Shown here: piece after piece, positions 6,490 through 15,271 of the stretch
How the letters are laid out: every line of letters begins with the position of its first letter
How positions within the stretch are numbered: the first letter of the stretch is position 1
Program-made: the position numbers and the translations under genes
Notes under the pieces: model-generated
The model's database searches: none
Told to the model about the DNA's origin: nothing
Seen by the model: the letters and a program-made list of their open reading frames with translations, nothing else
NCBI RefSeq assembly: GCF_900109375.1
Contig: NZ_FOAB01000002.1
Location: 1-64,000, forward strand
Direction: 5' to 3'
Length of the DNA stretch: 64,000 nucleotides
Origin: Aquimarina amphilecti
GTDB taxonomy: Bacteria; Bacteroidota; Bacteroidia; Flavobacteriales; Flavobacteriaceae

Positions 6490-8235
6490 TTAAATGTCTT
6501 TAATTTCATAAGGTAGTTTATCTATATTCTTTATATAATAAGACGGATTAAGTCCTGTTTTGGCTTTAAAATGTTTCGTAAAAGAGTTATCACTCTTGTA
6601 CCCTATTTCTGAGGCTATTGAACTAATAGAAAATGATCTAAATTTTTTATCATTCTTTAATCTTTTTAGAGCATAGTCAATTCTTAAATCATTGATGTAA
6701 TCATTGAAACTCTTTCCTTTATAAGTATTAATAATTTTAGAAAGATAAGTAGCGTTTGTTTTTACCTTTTTTGCAATTGATCTCAAGTTACAATCTAAAC
6801 TTAAGAAATACTCTTGCTGTTCAATTTTATGCAATCCTTTGAGAACTTCACTGATTTTTCCATCATCAATTACAACCTCTTTCGTTACATCTTTTGTTAC
6901 AGATGATTCTATTTTCTCTCTAGTTTCTAAATCTGATATTTTTTTAACAAGCTCATTAAATACAATTTTATTTGACTTTTGTTTTCTGAAATACGTAATT
7001 AATACTGCAATCATTATCAAAAAAACCAATACTAAACTCCCTAAAATATACTTCTTATATTTTTGTTCTTTTACTTGTTTACTTTCTAATGTTTTGATTT
7101 TATCCCCTAATTGTTGGGTATTTTGATCATATAATTTATTCACAGTCTTATCTTTATTTTTCTGGAACTGATCTTGTAATTCCTGATGCCTTGTAAACCA
7201 ATGAATAGATGCATCTCCGTCTCCCATTTCTTTATAACTTTTAGCGAGAAGTACATGAGCATCAATAACTCTATTTTTTCTTAAATCACCATCCTTTAAA
7301 GCATTGATTGTTTCTAACAAATAATTAATTGCTTTGTCATAGGATTTAATCTCATAAAAATAACTAGCCAAAAAATAATTAACGTTGATTGATTGATTTG
7401 ATCTTTTGCTAATTTTCAGATTCTCTAAAATATCCTCTGCCTTATACAAAAAATCTAACGCTTGGTCGAAATCCTTACTTTGATAAAAAACAATCCCTTT
7501 TTTAATATATAAATCGGCAATAGCTATTTGATAATCCAAAAGTTTACTCATTTTTATACCCTTGTCAGCATACTTTATAACAGAGTCGAACTTCTCTAAA
7601 TCCAGATAAACTTCACTAATAATAGTTAATACGTTTACGTGGTTTCTACCATTTTTAAAAGATGTTTCATCAATAAAACTGAGCAATTCATTACACTCAC
7701 GTAATGCCCTGTCTAACTGATTCATTCGTCTTAGAACAATTACTATATTGGATTTAGCCACAATCTCATTTTTAAGATCTGCTTTTTCATGCGACATTTC
7801 CAAAACCTTCTGATAAGCATCCAGTGCTTCTTGATTTTTCCAATCTTGTAAATAAGAATTCCCTTGTTTTTTATAAGCCTCACAAAGAATCTCATTATCG
7901 CCATTTGTAGATGCTATTTTTATAGCTTTATCTAGGTATGAAACACTTCTCTCGGAGTTTTCCTCCTTATAAAAATAATATCCAATTTCAGAATATATAC
8001 GAGCTAGGTTTGTATTTGGAGTCTTATATTCATTTAGTGCTACTTCGTATATAAGACTTTTATCGGTTGAAGAATTTTTAATTAGATTTATTAATTCTGG
8101 AATAGTTTTATCTTTTAAACTATCTACCACAATTACACGGTGCTCTTGGGCGTTCATTTTTATCGCCAAAACACTGAATATAAAGATGCAATAAAGTAAA
8201 TACTTTGAGGTATATCTATTAATCAAAAAAAACAT
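6490..8235 (-). CDS. TPR sensor / AraC-type transmembrane transcriptional regulator
   Basis: This 581-residue protein has an N-terminal signal or anchor (residues 10-30, ending A-I-K-M-N-A-Q), tetratricopeptide-like helical repeats from about 75 to 350, a coiled segment, one membrane span (about 396-416) and a C-terminal AraC/XylS helix-turn-helix pair (about 480-572, with SISSIASEIGYKSDNSFTKH). The layout predicts periplasmic TPRs sensing a ligand or protein and a cytoplasmic DNA-binding domain, a family common in Flavobacteriia. It lies immediately upstream of the precursor genes on the same strand, which makes it the likely pathway-specific regulator; the signal is unknown. Confidence 0.85.
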   Translation of the reverse strand: MFFLINRYTSKYLLYCIFIFSVLAIKMNAQEHRVIVVDSLKDKTIPELINLIKNSSTDKSLIYEVALNEYKTPNTNLARIYSEIGYYFYKEENSERSVSYLDKAIKIASTNGDNEILCEAYKKQGNSYLQDWKNQEALDAYQKVLEMSHEKADLKNEIVAKSNIVIVLRRMNQLDRALRECNELLSFIDETSFKNGRNHVNVLTIISEVYLDLEKFDSVIKYADKGIKMSKLLDYQIAIADLYIKKGIVFYQSKDFDQALDFLYKAEDILENLKISKRSNQSINVNYFLASYFYEIKSYDKAINYLLETINALKDGDLRKNRVIDAHVLLAKSYKEMGDGDASIHWFTRHQELQDQFQKNKDKTVNKLYDQNTQQLGDKIKTLESKQVKEQKYKKYILGSLVLVFLIMIAVLITYFRKQKSNKIVFNELVKKISDLETREKIESSVTKDVTKEVVIDDGKISEVLKGLHKIEQQEYFLSLDCNLRSIAKKVKTNATYLSKIINTYKGKSFNDYINDLRIDYALKRLKNDKKFRSFSISSIASEIGYKSDNSFTKHFKAKTGLNPSYYIKNIDKLPYEIKDI

Positions 8236-8259
8236 TTAGAGTGATATTGTGTGATCATC

Positions 8260-8267
8260 CAAATGTA
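8260..8267 (-). promoter_or_regulatory. -10 element TACATTTG for the TPR/AraC regulator
   Basis: The minus-strand sequence TACATTTG fits the Bacteroidota -10 consensus TAnnTTTG and lies about 25 bases upstream of the ATG at 8235. A matching TTTG at -33 is not evident, so the promoter may be weak or need an activator. Confidence 0.45.
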
Positions 8268-8315
8268 ATGATTCTATTTAATCTAGAATTTAAGAGGATA
8301 TTAGACGAATAAAAT

Positions 8316-8702
8316 TTATCTAAAATTAATAGTACAACTCTGTGATTGTCCAAACCATTTTACTCTATTGCGAGATGCAAGTTTATAAATACTATCACGT
8401 AACATTCTTGGGATAAAGGCCAATAATGCAGCCACTCGTTTCCATTTTGGAATTTTAGAAATGATTCTTAAAAAACCGTCGGAATGCGTATGAGACCCGT
8501 TCTCATCGATAAGAATTACAGTATCCAATTGTTCCGTTGGATATCCATGCTTTTTTAGTAAATCTTGACCTTTTGGAGATTGGAATGGAGTAAAATGAAA
8601 AAGATCTTCTGGAGCAAACTGCATTAACCAACCGACAACACCATTACATAAATTACATTCTCCATCGAATATAATAACACTTTTGTTTAAAGAAGTTTCC
8701 AT
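8316..8702 (-). CDS. DCC-family thiol-disulfide oxidoreductase (DUF393)
   Basis: This 128-residue protein begins with the family motif IIFDGECNLCNGVVGWLMQF (residues 9-28), where D-G-x-C-x-x-C gives the name DCC. The family has a thioredoxin-like fold and a redox-active C-x-x-C; substrates are mostly unknown. Length is normal for the family. It lies between the lanthipeptide regulator and the ABC ATPase gene, all on the minus strand. A role in handling the cysteine-rich peptides is conceivable but not supported by more than position. Confidence 0.85.
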   Translation of the reverse strand: METSLNKSVIIFDGECNLCNGVVGWLMQFAPEDLFHFTPFQSPKGQDLLKKHGYPTEQLDTVILIDENGSHTHSDGFLRIISKIPKWKRVAALLAFIPRMLRDSIYKLASRNRVKWFGQSQSCTINFR

Positions 8703-8729
8703 TTTATTGATTTTTAAGTTTTTACACGG

Positions 8730-9398
8730 TTATAGTCGTATAGAACCATCAATCATTTCAATACTACGGTTAGAATTATGATAAATTTTAGGATTATGTG
8801 TTGCAATTACCACTGCTTTATTTCTAGATCCAGTAATTTCCTTTAATAGTTCGAATATTAATTCAGAATTTTTTTGATCCAAATTTCCTGTTGGTTCATC
8901 AGCTACTATCAAGGAAGGATCATTAATTAATGCTCTAGCAATAGCTACTCGTTGTTGTTGACCACCAGAAAGTTGATATGACGGACGCTTTGCAAAACCT
9001 TTCATACCAACTTCACTCAATAGATTCAGTGCATCTTTTCTAATGTCATCTTTATTTTTTTTCGATAATTTCATTGCAGGCAGCATAACGTTCTGCAACA
9101 CATTAAACTCTGGAAGCAAATAATGAAATTGATATACAAATCCTATATGTTTATTCCTGAAATCTGTGAGCGAACTAGCATTAAGGTCTTTAACTTCTTG
9201 ATTATGTATTTTCAAGTTTCCTTCAAAATCCATATCGAGTGTTGATAAAATATAAAGTAAGGTAGATTTTCCGCTTCCAGATTCTCCATATACTGAAACG
9301 AGTTCTCCCTCAGGAACTGATAAAGAAACCTCTTTTAACACCTGATGTTTTTCGGGATCAAGAAAATATTTATTAATACATTGTGCTTCTAGAATCAT
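8730..9398 (-). CDS. ABC transporter ATP-binding protein (MacB/LolD type)
   Basis: This 222-residue ATPase has Walker A GESGSGKSTL (about residues 36-45), a Q-loop region VYQFHYLLPEF, the signature LSGGQQQRVAIARAL and Walker B IVADEPTGNLD. The LPEF pattern and close pairing with a four-TM permease place it in the LolD/MacB subfamily, which powers extraction or mechanotransmission rather than ordinary import. It overlaps the permease gene by four bases. Targets could be lipoproteins or an exported peptide; the neighbouring lanthipeptide cluster lacks its own transporter, so an immunity or export role is possible but speculative. Confidence 0.9.
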   Translation of the reverse strand: MILEAQCINKYFLDPEKHQVLKEVSLSVPEGELVSVYGESGSGKSTLLYILSTLDMDFEGNLKIHNQEVKDLNASSLTDFRNKHIGFVYQFHYLLPEFNVLQNVMLPAMKLSKKNKDDIRKDALNLLSEVGMKGFAKRPSYQLSGGQQQRVAIARALINDPSLIVADEPTGNLDQKNSELIFELLKEITGSRNKAVVIATHNPKIYHNSNRSIEMIDGSIRL

Positions 9399-10606
9399 AT
9401 TCCTCTAATTATTGTTACAGGATCTACTTTACTTGCTTTTCTGGAAGGAAAATATCCAGCAATAATAGTTGTCAAAATACCAAATAGAAGCCCTAGAACA
9501 TAATATGATATTTTAAAGTTTATTGGATATGTATCCACAATAATGAAATCCGAAGTATCCAAAGGCGTTGTCGAGATCATATAACTAATTATATACCCAA
9601 AAAATGCTCCGAAAAATGCTCCTAGAATTCCAATAATCAATGATTGTACGAGAAAAATAAAAACAATGTCTTTACTAGAGTATCCGATAGTTTTTAATAC
9701 TGCAATATCTTTTCTCTTTTGAATAACAGTAATATTCAGAATATTATAAATCCCAAATCCTGCCACTAAAAGTAATGCGAAAGATACCGACCAAGTAAGA
9801 ATATCCCGAACCTTATTCCCTATTACAATGGTCTTATTACTATCTTTCCAATCTTCTGTTGTAATATCATTGATATTCTGGATCAGATAATCTTTTAATC
9901 GAACGTTATCTCTGTTCCTTAGTTTTATATGGATATTAGAAATACTATTTTGGCCCAACAAATTCTGCAAAGTAGCTGCTGAAACATACGTTCTTACATT
10001 ATCAATCGTAGTAATTCCAAAACTAAATATGCCAGAAACTTTTAGAACTATATTCTTCCCATTAGGAAGTATCATCTTAATTTGATCTCCAGCAGAAACT
10101 TGTAATCGTTTGGCAAGACTAATACCTAACAAAATAGTGTTCTCAGATGATAAACTTTGGAAACCTTCTCCTTCTATCAATCGTCTTTCCAGATCTACCA
10201 TTTCATCTTCTTGATCAGGAAAAATCCCATTAATACTACCAGGGAATTGTTTAGCATCACTAATTAAAATCGCAGGTGAAATTATTTGGTGGGCAAATGA
10301 TTCTACATTTTGATCTTTTTCCAAAAACTCATCAACCTTGTCACTGTTCTCTATATAATTTGTAGTAATGCCAGGTTTTTTTTTAGAATTCCTTTTTGTA
10401 GTGGCACTTATAATAATATCAGGACTACCATTAAAAACTGCATCATCCAAAAAATCATTAACACCTGTCATAAAATTAATCATAACAATAAATGTAGTTA
10501 CGCCAAGCAATACACCTATTGTTGCTAAAAAACTTTGCTTTTTTCTAGCTGCTAAGTATTGTAACGCAATGAATATGTTGGTTTTATTAAAGACTTGTTC
10601 GGACAT
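9395..10606 (-). CDS. ABC transporter permease (FtsX/MacB type)
   Basis: This 403-residue membrane protein has the MacB/LolC-E layout: an N-terminal membrane helix (about residues 25-45, ATIGVLLGVTTFIVMINF), a large periplasmic domain to about 270 and three C-terminal helices (about 275-295, 318-345, 370-390) of the FtsX family. The ATPase partner follows with a four-base overlap. Homologues move lipoproteins or substrates across the envelope or transmit force. It is transcribed ahead of the ATPase, DCC protein and regulator, with gaps that leave it unclear whether all share one transcript. Confidence 0.9.
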   Translation of the reverse strand: MSEQVFNKTNIFIALQYLAARKKQSFLATIGVLLGVTTFIVMINFMTGVNDFLDDAVFNGSPDIIISATTKRNSKKKPGITTNYIENSDKVDEFLEKDQNVESFAHQIISPAILISDAKQFPGSINGIFPDQEDEMVDLERRLIEGEGFQSLSSENTILLGISLAKRLQVSAGDQIKMILPNGKNIVLKVSGIFSFGITTIDNVRTYVSAATLQNLLGQNSISNIHIKLRNRDNVRLKDYLIQNINDITTEDWKDSNKTIVIGNKVRDILTWSVSFALLLVAGFGIYNILNITVIQKRKDIAVLKTIGYSSKDIVFIFLVQSLIIGILGAFFGAFFGYIISYMISTTPLDTSDFIIVDTYPINFKISYYVLGLLFGILTTIIAGYFPSRKASKVDPVTIIRGI

Positions 10607-10682
10607 AGTTTATAGGTCGATAAAGCAAGATAAGCATTACAATGACAAAATAAGTCCAATAAAAATCCCTTTTTTATTAGAC

Positions 10683-11045
10683 TTATTTTCTTTTTTTACT
10701 GCTTTTGGCCATTGGATTAAAATCTAAACATAACTGTATCCAATACTCTAAATCCTCATCAAAGTCAAATCCATCCGCTGTAACAAAAACATATCCTTTC
10801 ATAGCTCTTCCTGTAAAATCCATAGGGTAACAGCCTTCTTTATGAATTGCTTTTTCATATGCCAATTCTCCTATGCGCGCCATCAAAAGATCAGTTTCCC
10901 GTTTTTTATCGTAATGAATACCACAACACATCTTATCATCGACCATAAAACATAGACCTCCCATCATTTTTTTTGCATAAAAGTTCACTCTTTTCTCATG
11001 GAAAATCTGATGAATTCGATCAGCTATATATTCACTGTATGCCAT
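10683..11045 (-). CDS. TfoX/Sxy N-terminal domain family protein
   Basis: This 120-residue protein resembles the TfoX N-terminal domain (KKMMGGLCFMVDDKMCCGIH, residues 26-45, then D-L-L-M-A-R-I-G). Proteobacterial Sxy/TfoX activates competence genes; the short Bacteroidota members are single-domain and of unknown role. The C-terminus is basic (SSKKRK). Its ATG overlaps the stop of the upstream DUF2461 gene (TAATG at 11043-11047), indicating translational coupling. Confidence 0.82.
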   Translation of the reverse strand: MAYSEYIADRIHQIFHEKRVNFYAKKMMGGLCFMVDDKMCCGIHYDKKRETDLLMARIGELAYEKAIHKEGCYPMDFTGRAMKGYVFVTADGFDFDEDLEYWIQLCLDFNPMAKSSKKRK

Positions 11046-11710
11046 TATTGAATAGCTTCGATTAAATACTCATTTACTGGACGCATCACTTTCCAATAAT
11101 TCATAAGTTCATTAATAAGAGAATCACTGGTTATAATAGATGGGGACACTTCTCCGACAAAATAAAATTGTTTATTCGCAATCAAAGGTTCTTTCTCATA
11201 AGCTTCCTTCCATTCTTTAGGTATTCGCTTTAACGCTCTTCCTTTAATCTCTCCAAATTTTTGAACAAAATCCTTATTTTCTATCAATTTTCTAAATTGT
11301 GAAGAATCTTGATCAATTTTAGTTCTTATACTATGTAATTGTTCCTTAGAAATCCCAAAACATCCACCCATAACTCCCACCATTTCGGGAGAAAAACGCA
11401 AAAACATACCAGGAACACTTTTGTCTTTTCGTCCACCTCCAGATACGAATGCAGTATAATATAGATTATATGGTGATTTATCTTTAGAAAAACGAATATC
11501 CTTATTGATACGAAGTATACAATCCTTAGGCTCAATATCTAACATGGGATCATATTTTTGTATCTCTTGAATCAATTTACCTAAAAAGATCTCAAAAGGC
11601 TTTTTTACACTCTCTTCATATCTTTTTTTATTCGCATGAAACCATTCTCTATGATTATTCGTGGATAGTTCTTCAAAAAAACCAACAAAATCATTTGTAA
11701 AATATTGCAT
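11045..11710 (-). CDS. DUF2461 family protein
   Basis: The protein begins M-Q-Y-F-T-N-D-F-V-G-F-F-E-E-L and contains NNHREWFHANKKRYEESVK (near residues 18-36), typical of DUF2461 (about 220 residues), whose function is unknown. An in-frame ATG at 11728 would add six hydrophobic residues; I prefer the ATG at 11710 because family members start close to the FFxEL motif. It is coupled to the TfoX-like gene by a TAATG overlap. Confidence 0.82.
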   Translation of the reverse strand: MQYFTNDFVGFFEELSTNNHREWFHANKKRYEESVKKPFEIFLGKLIQEIQKYDPMLDIEPKDCILRINKDIRFSKDKSPYNLYYTAFVSGGGRKDKSVPGMFLRFSPEMVGVMGGCFGISKEQLHSIRTKIDQDSSQFRKLIENKDFVQKFGEIKGRALKRIPKEWKEAYEKEPLIANKQFYFVGEVSPSIITSDSLINELMNYWKVMRPVNEYLIEAIQ

Positions 11711-11844
11711 AAATGAAATTAGTAACATTAAATATAATAAAACTATCTATTAGAGTGAAATCAAAACTTATACTCTACTGTATATATCTGATTATAAAAA
11801 ATCATAAACCTTTAACCTCACTCTAGACAACAGAAAACAACATC

Positions 11845-12207
11845 TTAGGACATAGAATGAAATGCAACTCTATTTCCTTCAGTATCCAAAAATATTGCCA
11901 TAAAACCATTTTCTCCAATAGAAGTTTTTGGCATAAGAATTTTACCTCCTGCCTTTTCCACACGTGCTAAAGGCACCGACAAATCTTCTCCTCCATTTAA
12001 GTAAGCGAATGTCCCTTGCTGAGAAGGCGTATTTCCATTACCGTGTGTTACACAACCTCCTACTCCTCCATCCATGTATGGGAAAAAAGCCATTTTAAAC
12101 TCCAGTTCCATAGGCTGTAATTCCGCATTTAAAAGTTCATTGTAAAACTTTACTGCTCTTTCAAAATTCGTGCTTGGTATTTCAAACCAACTAATTGCAT
12201 TTGACAT
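11845..12207 (-). CDS. VOC (glyoxalase/bleomycin-resistance fold) family protein
   Basis: This 120-residue protein has the VOC pattern: ISWFEIPSTNFERAVKFYN at the N-terminus, P-L-A-R-V-E-K-A-G-G-K-I near residue 85 and DTEGNRVAFHS at the C-terminus. VOC proteins are metal-binding enzymes or binding proteins of diverse activity; the precise reaction cannot be read from sequence. It is a single gene divergent from 12301. Confidence 0.85.
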   Translation of the reverse strand: MSNAISWFEIPSTNFERAVKFYNELLNAELQPMELEFKMAFFPYMDGGVGGCVTHGNGNTPSQQGTFAYLNGGEDLSVPLARVEKAGGKILMPKTSIGENGFMAIFLDTEGNRVAFHSMS

Positions 12208-12272
12208 AGTACTATATTGTATTAATTAAGAATAGATCAAAGGTATATGATCAAGGTCATTTAGAAAAACCT

Positions 12273-12280
12273 TATTTTTG
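12273..12280 (+). promoter_or_regulatory. -10 element TATTTTTG for the 12301 gene
   Basis: TATTTTTG matches TAnnTTTG and ends 20 bases before the ATG. No clear TTTG is seen at -33. Confidence 0.4.
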
Positions 12281-12300
12281 AATAAACATAGGTTTCTAAA

Positions 12301-13692
12301 ATGAAAAAAAACGAAGAGCTATTTTATTTGATTAAGTCATTAAGCAAAAGTGAAAAGCGTTACTTTAGACTAAGCTCAAAAGGAGGAGAAGATTCAGAAT
12401 ATCTACTACTTTTCAATGCAATAGAAGAACAAAAAAAATACAACGAAGCATTAATCAAAGCAACTTTTACCAACAAACCTTTTACAAACCAATTAACCAC
12501 CATAAAAAACTATTTAAAACAACGTATTTTACAGTCTTTACGTAATTATCACTCTCGGATTTCCATACAAGCAGAGCTAACTGATATCATGCGAAATGTA
12601 GAAATTTTATTCCACAAAGGTTTATATACTATTTGTAATAGTGAACTGAATCGTGCAGAAAAAAAAGCAATCAACTTTCAACAAAATATATTATTATTTC
12701 AAATTAAAGATTGGAAGAGAAAAGTACACCAAGCTACACACCCTCAAGATTTTGACACCTTAAAAAACATTATTACCGAACAAAAGAACTCGCTAAATGC
12801 AACTACAGATTATATTCATCTTTTATTAGCCAACATCGACCCTATTAGCTCTTCATTATCACATAAAAAAACGAATCATTTACACAATAAAACACTAAAA
12901 ACCCTTCATTTATACAGAAAACAACTTGCAGCAAAGAACTACAATAAAGCAAAATCTACCATAGAAAAAATACTAAAAGAATGGGAACAAAAGCCAGAAT
13001 TACTTAAGGAATATTTTACAACTTATTTTTCTGTATACAACAACTACCTGGGATATCTTGTGTTTGAAAAACTATACAAAGAAGCTTTTGTAAGAATCCT
13101 CGTTCTAAAACAAAAGACACAAGAAATTAGCATCAATTCTGCTTCATTAATAAAAGAAACATTACGTCTATATAATATTGAACTCGAAATTCACAGGTAT
13201 TTAAAGGATCTCCATAATACACAAGAAGTTATCGAAAACATTCAAGAGTTCATCACGAAGAATAAAAAAGTTATTCCTAGTAATTACTGGTTGTCTTTCC
13301 GTTTTCAGTTTGCTAATATTTATTTTCAAAAAAAAGATTATAACAACGCATTATTTTGGATTAACGACATACTTAATAATCAAACAAAAAAGGATCGAAA
13401 AGACTTAATTACATATATTTATTGGCTTAATCTCTTAACTCATTACGAGCTCAGAAATGGTTTTTCATTGCGATACTTAATTAATGCTATCAAAAAGCAT
13501 ATAAAAAAGCAAAAAAACATAGATTCCTATGAAAAAATATTATTGAAATTTTTGACCAAAACAGTTGAGTATTCTGAGAAAGACAAAAAAAATGCTTTTA
13601 AGCAATTATCAATTGAGTTGAAAAAAGATCCTATCCCAAAATTTACAAATGGATATATCGATTTTAATGAATGGATCGAACACAGATGTTAA
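12301..13692 (+). CDS. Conserved Bacteroidota protein of unknown function, all-helical
   Basis: I recognise this 463-residue protein only as a Bacteroidota hypothetical. It begins MKKNEELFYLIKSLSKSEKR, has no signal peptide or membrane span, is very rich in Lys, Asn and Leu, and appears to be alpha-solenoid throughout (repeated helical pairs, for example around residues 230-270 and 330-370), so TPR-like protein binding is a reasonable guess. Codon use is more A-rich than neighbouring genes. It stands alone between the VOC gene and the SRPBCC locus. Confidence 0.75.
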   Translation: MKKNEELFYLIKSLSKSEKRYFRLSSKGGEDSEYLLLFNAIEEQKKYNEALIKATFTNKPFTNQLTTIKNYLKQRILQSLRNYHSRISIQAELTDIMRNVEILFHKGLYTICNSELNRAEKKAINFQQNILLFQIKDWKRKVHQATHPQDFDTLKNIITEQKNSLNATTDYIHLLLANIDPISSSLSHKKTNHLHNKTLKTLHLYRKQLAAKNYNKAKSTIEKILKEWEQKPELLKEYFTTYFSVYNNYLGYLVFEKLYKEAFVRILVLKQKTQEISINSASLIKETLRLYNIELEIHRYLKDLHNTQEVIENIQEFITKNKKVIPSNYWLSFRFQFANIYFQKKDYNNALFWINDILNNQTKKDRKDLITYIYWLNLLTHYELRNGFSLRYLINAIKKHIKKQKNIDSYEKILLKFLTKTVEYSEKDKKNAFKQLSIELKKDPIPKFTNGYIDFNEWIEHRC

Positions 13693-13840
13693 TCACCCTA
13701 ATCATCTGAATAAAATTTTTAGATAATACTTTAAAAAAAATCCATGACAGATCATCTTAAACATAACTGTTCAGAATTAAAAAATATAAAAGCCCATAGT
13801 TTAACTACAAGCTTACTAAATTAATCATATCTAGATTTTA

Positions 13841-14734
13841 TTAATCAGAATAATCTGGTTTAGAATTACCATATAGCGGTAATCCTTCTATAGGATACAA
13901 TTTATCTTTATTAAATCCATCAAACTTATAATTATCTAGAGTAAAATAATAAACATAGCTGCCCTCTTTTTTCGGTGAAAGTAATTGTATACTTATCTTA
14001 CTTGGTAAATGCGCACCAATACTGGTCTCCTTTCTATCAAATCTAACTGTACCATGCTGTAATCCTTTTGGCATTGTAATAAAAAAGTCATTAATTGTAA
14101 CTTCTGTAAGATCTATAAAACCAGTTTCTTTGTTGATATAAATTAACCAACGATCATATTTATTATTTGGCTCTTCGGATCCCCAAGTGGCATACACCAA
14201 ATCATATTGTTTATTTTCAAATTCCTTTTCTCCAGCGTATCTTATAATTGTAGCATCCAACATTCTAAATGGAGATTCTAATATATAATGATATGTAGCT
14301 AACCCCCAGATATATCGATCATGTTCATGTTTTTTTATTTTGCTATTTTCATATTTAATTTTATATCCTTGCCAAGATTGTAATCCCTGTATAGTTCCTT
14401 TTTTTCTACCTTCAAGGTATTGTAATTGTCCATCAAAAGTATTGGTAGCAAACCGAAATTGAAGATCATTTTTATTATTTCCTGGAAAAGCATTCATAGG
14501 CATAACTAGCCAACCTTTCTTCCAGTTAAATTGTGCCGTTACTTCATATACATCCGTTTTGGAAAGTTGATTGTACCCCATTTTTTCCATAGAGGTTTGT
14601 AAAAGTTCTCTTCCCTTTGTTTCTGTTTGATCGGGGTTACTTATTAAATAGTCACTTCGTAAATCAACCGATGAGCAGGACTGAATGATCAAAACAACAG
14701 TGATAATAGTTATCAATTTGATTAATGATTTCAT
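13841..14734 (-). CDS. Lipoprotein of unknown function in the TetR/SRPBCC operon
   Basis: This 297-residue protein has a lipoprotein signal ending I-I-Q-S-C (Cys20). The body is beta-rich with many aromatic residues; the segment around GEKEFENKQYDLVYATWG and INKETGFIDLTEV parallels the layout of the lipoprotein at 18271 (GQDTVDEKVYDKVSIAY, then VNPETKLIDQFY). I therefore suspect a shared LolA/lipoprotein-sorting-like fold able to hold a hydrophobic ligand; this is inference. It is the third gene of an apparent operon (TetR at 15853, SRPBCC at 15222), with 17 bases to the preceding gene. Confidence 0.75.
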   Translation of the reverse strand: MKSLIKLITIITVVLIIQSCSSVDLRSDYLISNPDQTETKGRELLQTSMEKMGYNQLSKTDVYEVTAQFNWKKGWLVMPMNAFPGNNKNDLQFRFATNTFDGQLQYLEGRKKGTIQGLQSWQGYKIKYENSKIKKHEHDRYIWGLATYHYILESPFRMLDATIIRYAGEKEFENKQYDLVYATWGSEEPNNKYDRWLIYINKETGFIDLTEVTINDFFITMPKGLQHGTVRFDRKETSIGAHLPSKISIQLLSPKKEGSYVYYFTLDNYKFDGFNKDKLYPIEGLPLYGNSKPDYSD

Positions 14735-14751
14735 GATTCTTTAGATTAAAA

Positions 14752-15222
14752 TTAAACGCTGGTTTTCTTTTGTAAATTTTTTAAAGCTTTCTTCATTACT
14801 GATGGTAACATGACATTTTTAGCCATCCATTTCTTTATAATATTTCCATTAGGGTCATAGTACTGAGTCCAAACAACTTCTGTTCCTTCCATTTTTTCAA
14901 TAAGCTTAAAATATCCCAAATGATTCTTAACAATGTGCATATCCGAAATCATATATGCATATCCATATGGTGGATCCCAATGCACTATTTTTTCTTCCAA
15001 TAAATCAGGACCAAATTGACAATTACGCTCACACCCCTCTTCCCAGGTACCTTTTGAATCTGCTTTGATAAGATCCACATCTTTAATCATTGGCATCCAA
15101 GATGTCATTGCCTTGTGATCAGAAATTACATCCCAAACTCTATCAATTGGTGCATTTATAAATCTCCGTATTTCAAGTTGCTTAGGAGCATTGGTAAATT
15201 GATTTACATTTAATATTATCAT
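14752..15222 (-). CDS. SRPBCC (START/polyketide-cyclase-like) family protein, cytoplasmic
   Basis: This 156-residue protein shows the SRPBCC start pattern (LEIRRFINAPIDRVWDVISD near residues 16-35, then MTSWMPMIKDVDLI) and a C-terminal helix. The helix-grip fold encloses a hydrophobic pocket for lipids or aromatic ligands. No signal peptide is present. It lies 49 bases downstream of a TetR gene and 17 bases before a lipoprotein gene, so a TetR-controlled ligand-handling unit is likely. It is one of four SRPBCC genes within 5 kb. Confidence 0.85.
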   Translation of the reverse strand: MIILNVNQFTNAPKQLEIRRFINAPIDRVWDVISDHKAMTSWMPMIKDVDLIKADSKGTWEEGCERNCQFGPDLLEEKIVHWDPPYGYAYMISDMHIVKNHLGYFKLIEKMEGTEVVWTQYYDPNGNIIKKWMAKNVMLPSVMKKALKNLQKKTSV

Positions 15223-15271
15223 ATTATATATTTTAATTAGACCATTCTACTTTTTTTATTTTAAAAAAATA

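Noticed and set aside
9395..10606. The ABC permease/ATPase pair as a LanT exporter
   Set aside because: It lacks a C39 peptidase domain and is of the MacB/Lol mechanotransmission type; kept only as a speculative immunity or export link.
10310..10727. Plus-strand ORFs opposite the ABC permease
   Set aside because: They are composition shadows of the permease gene with no recognisable features.
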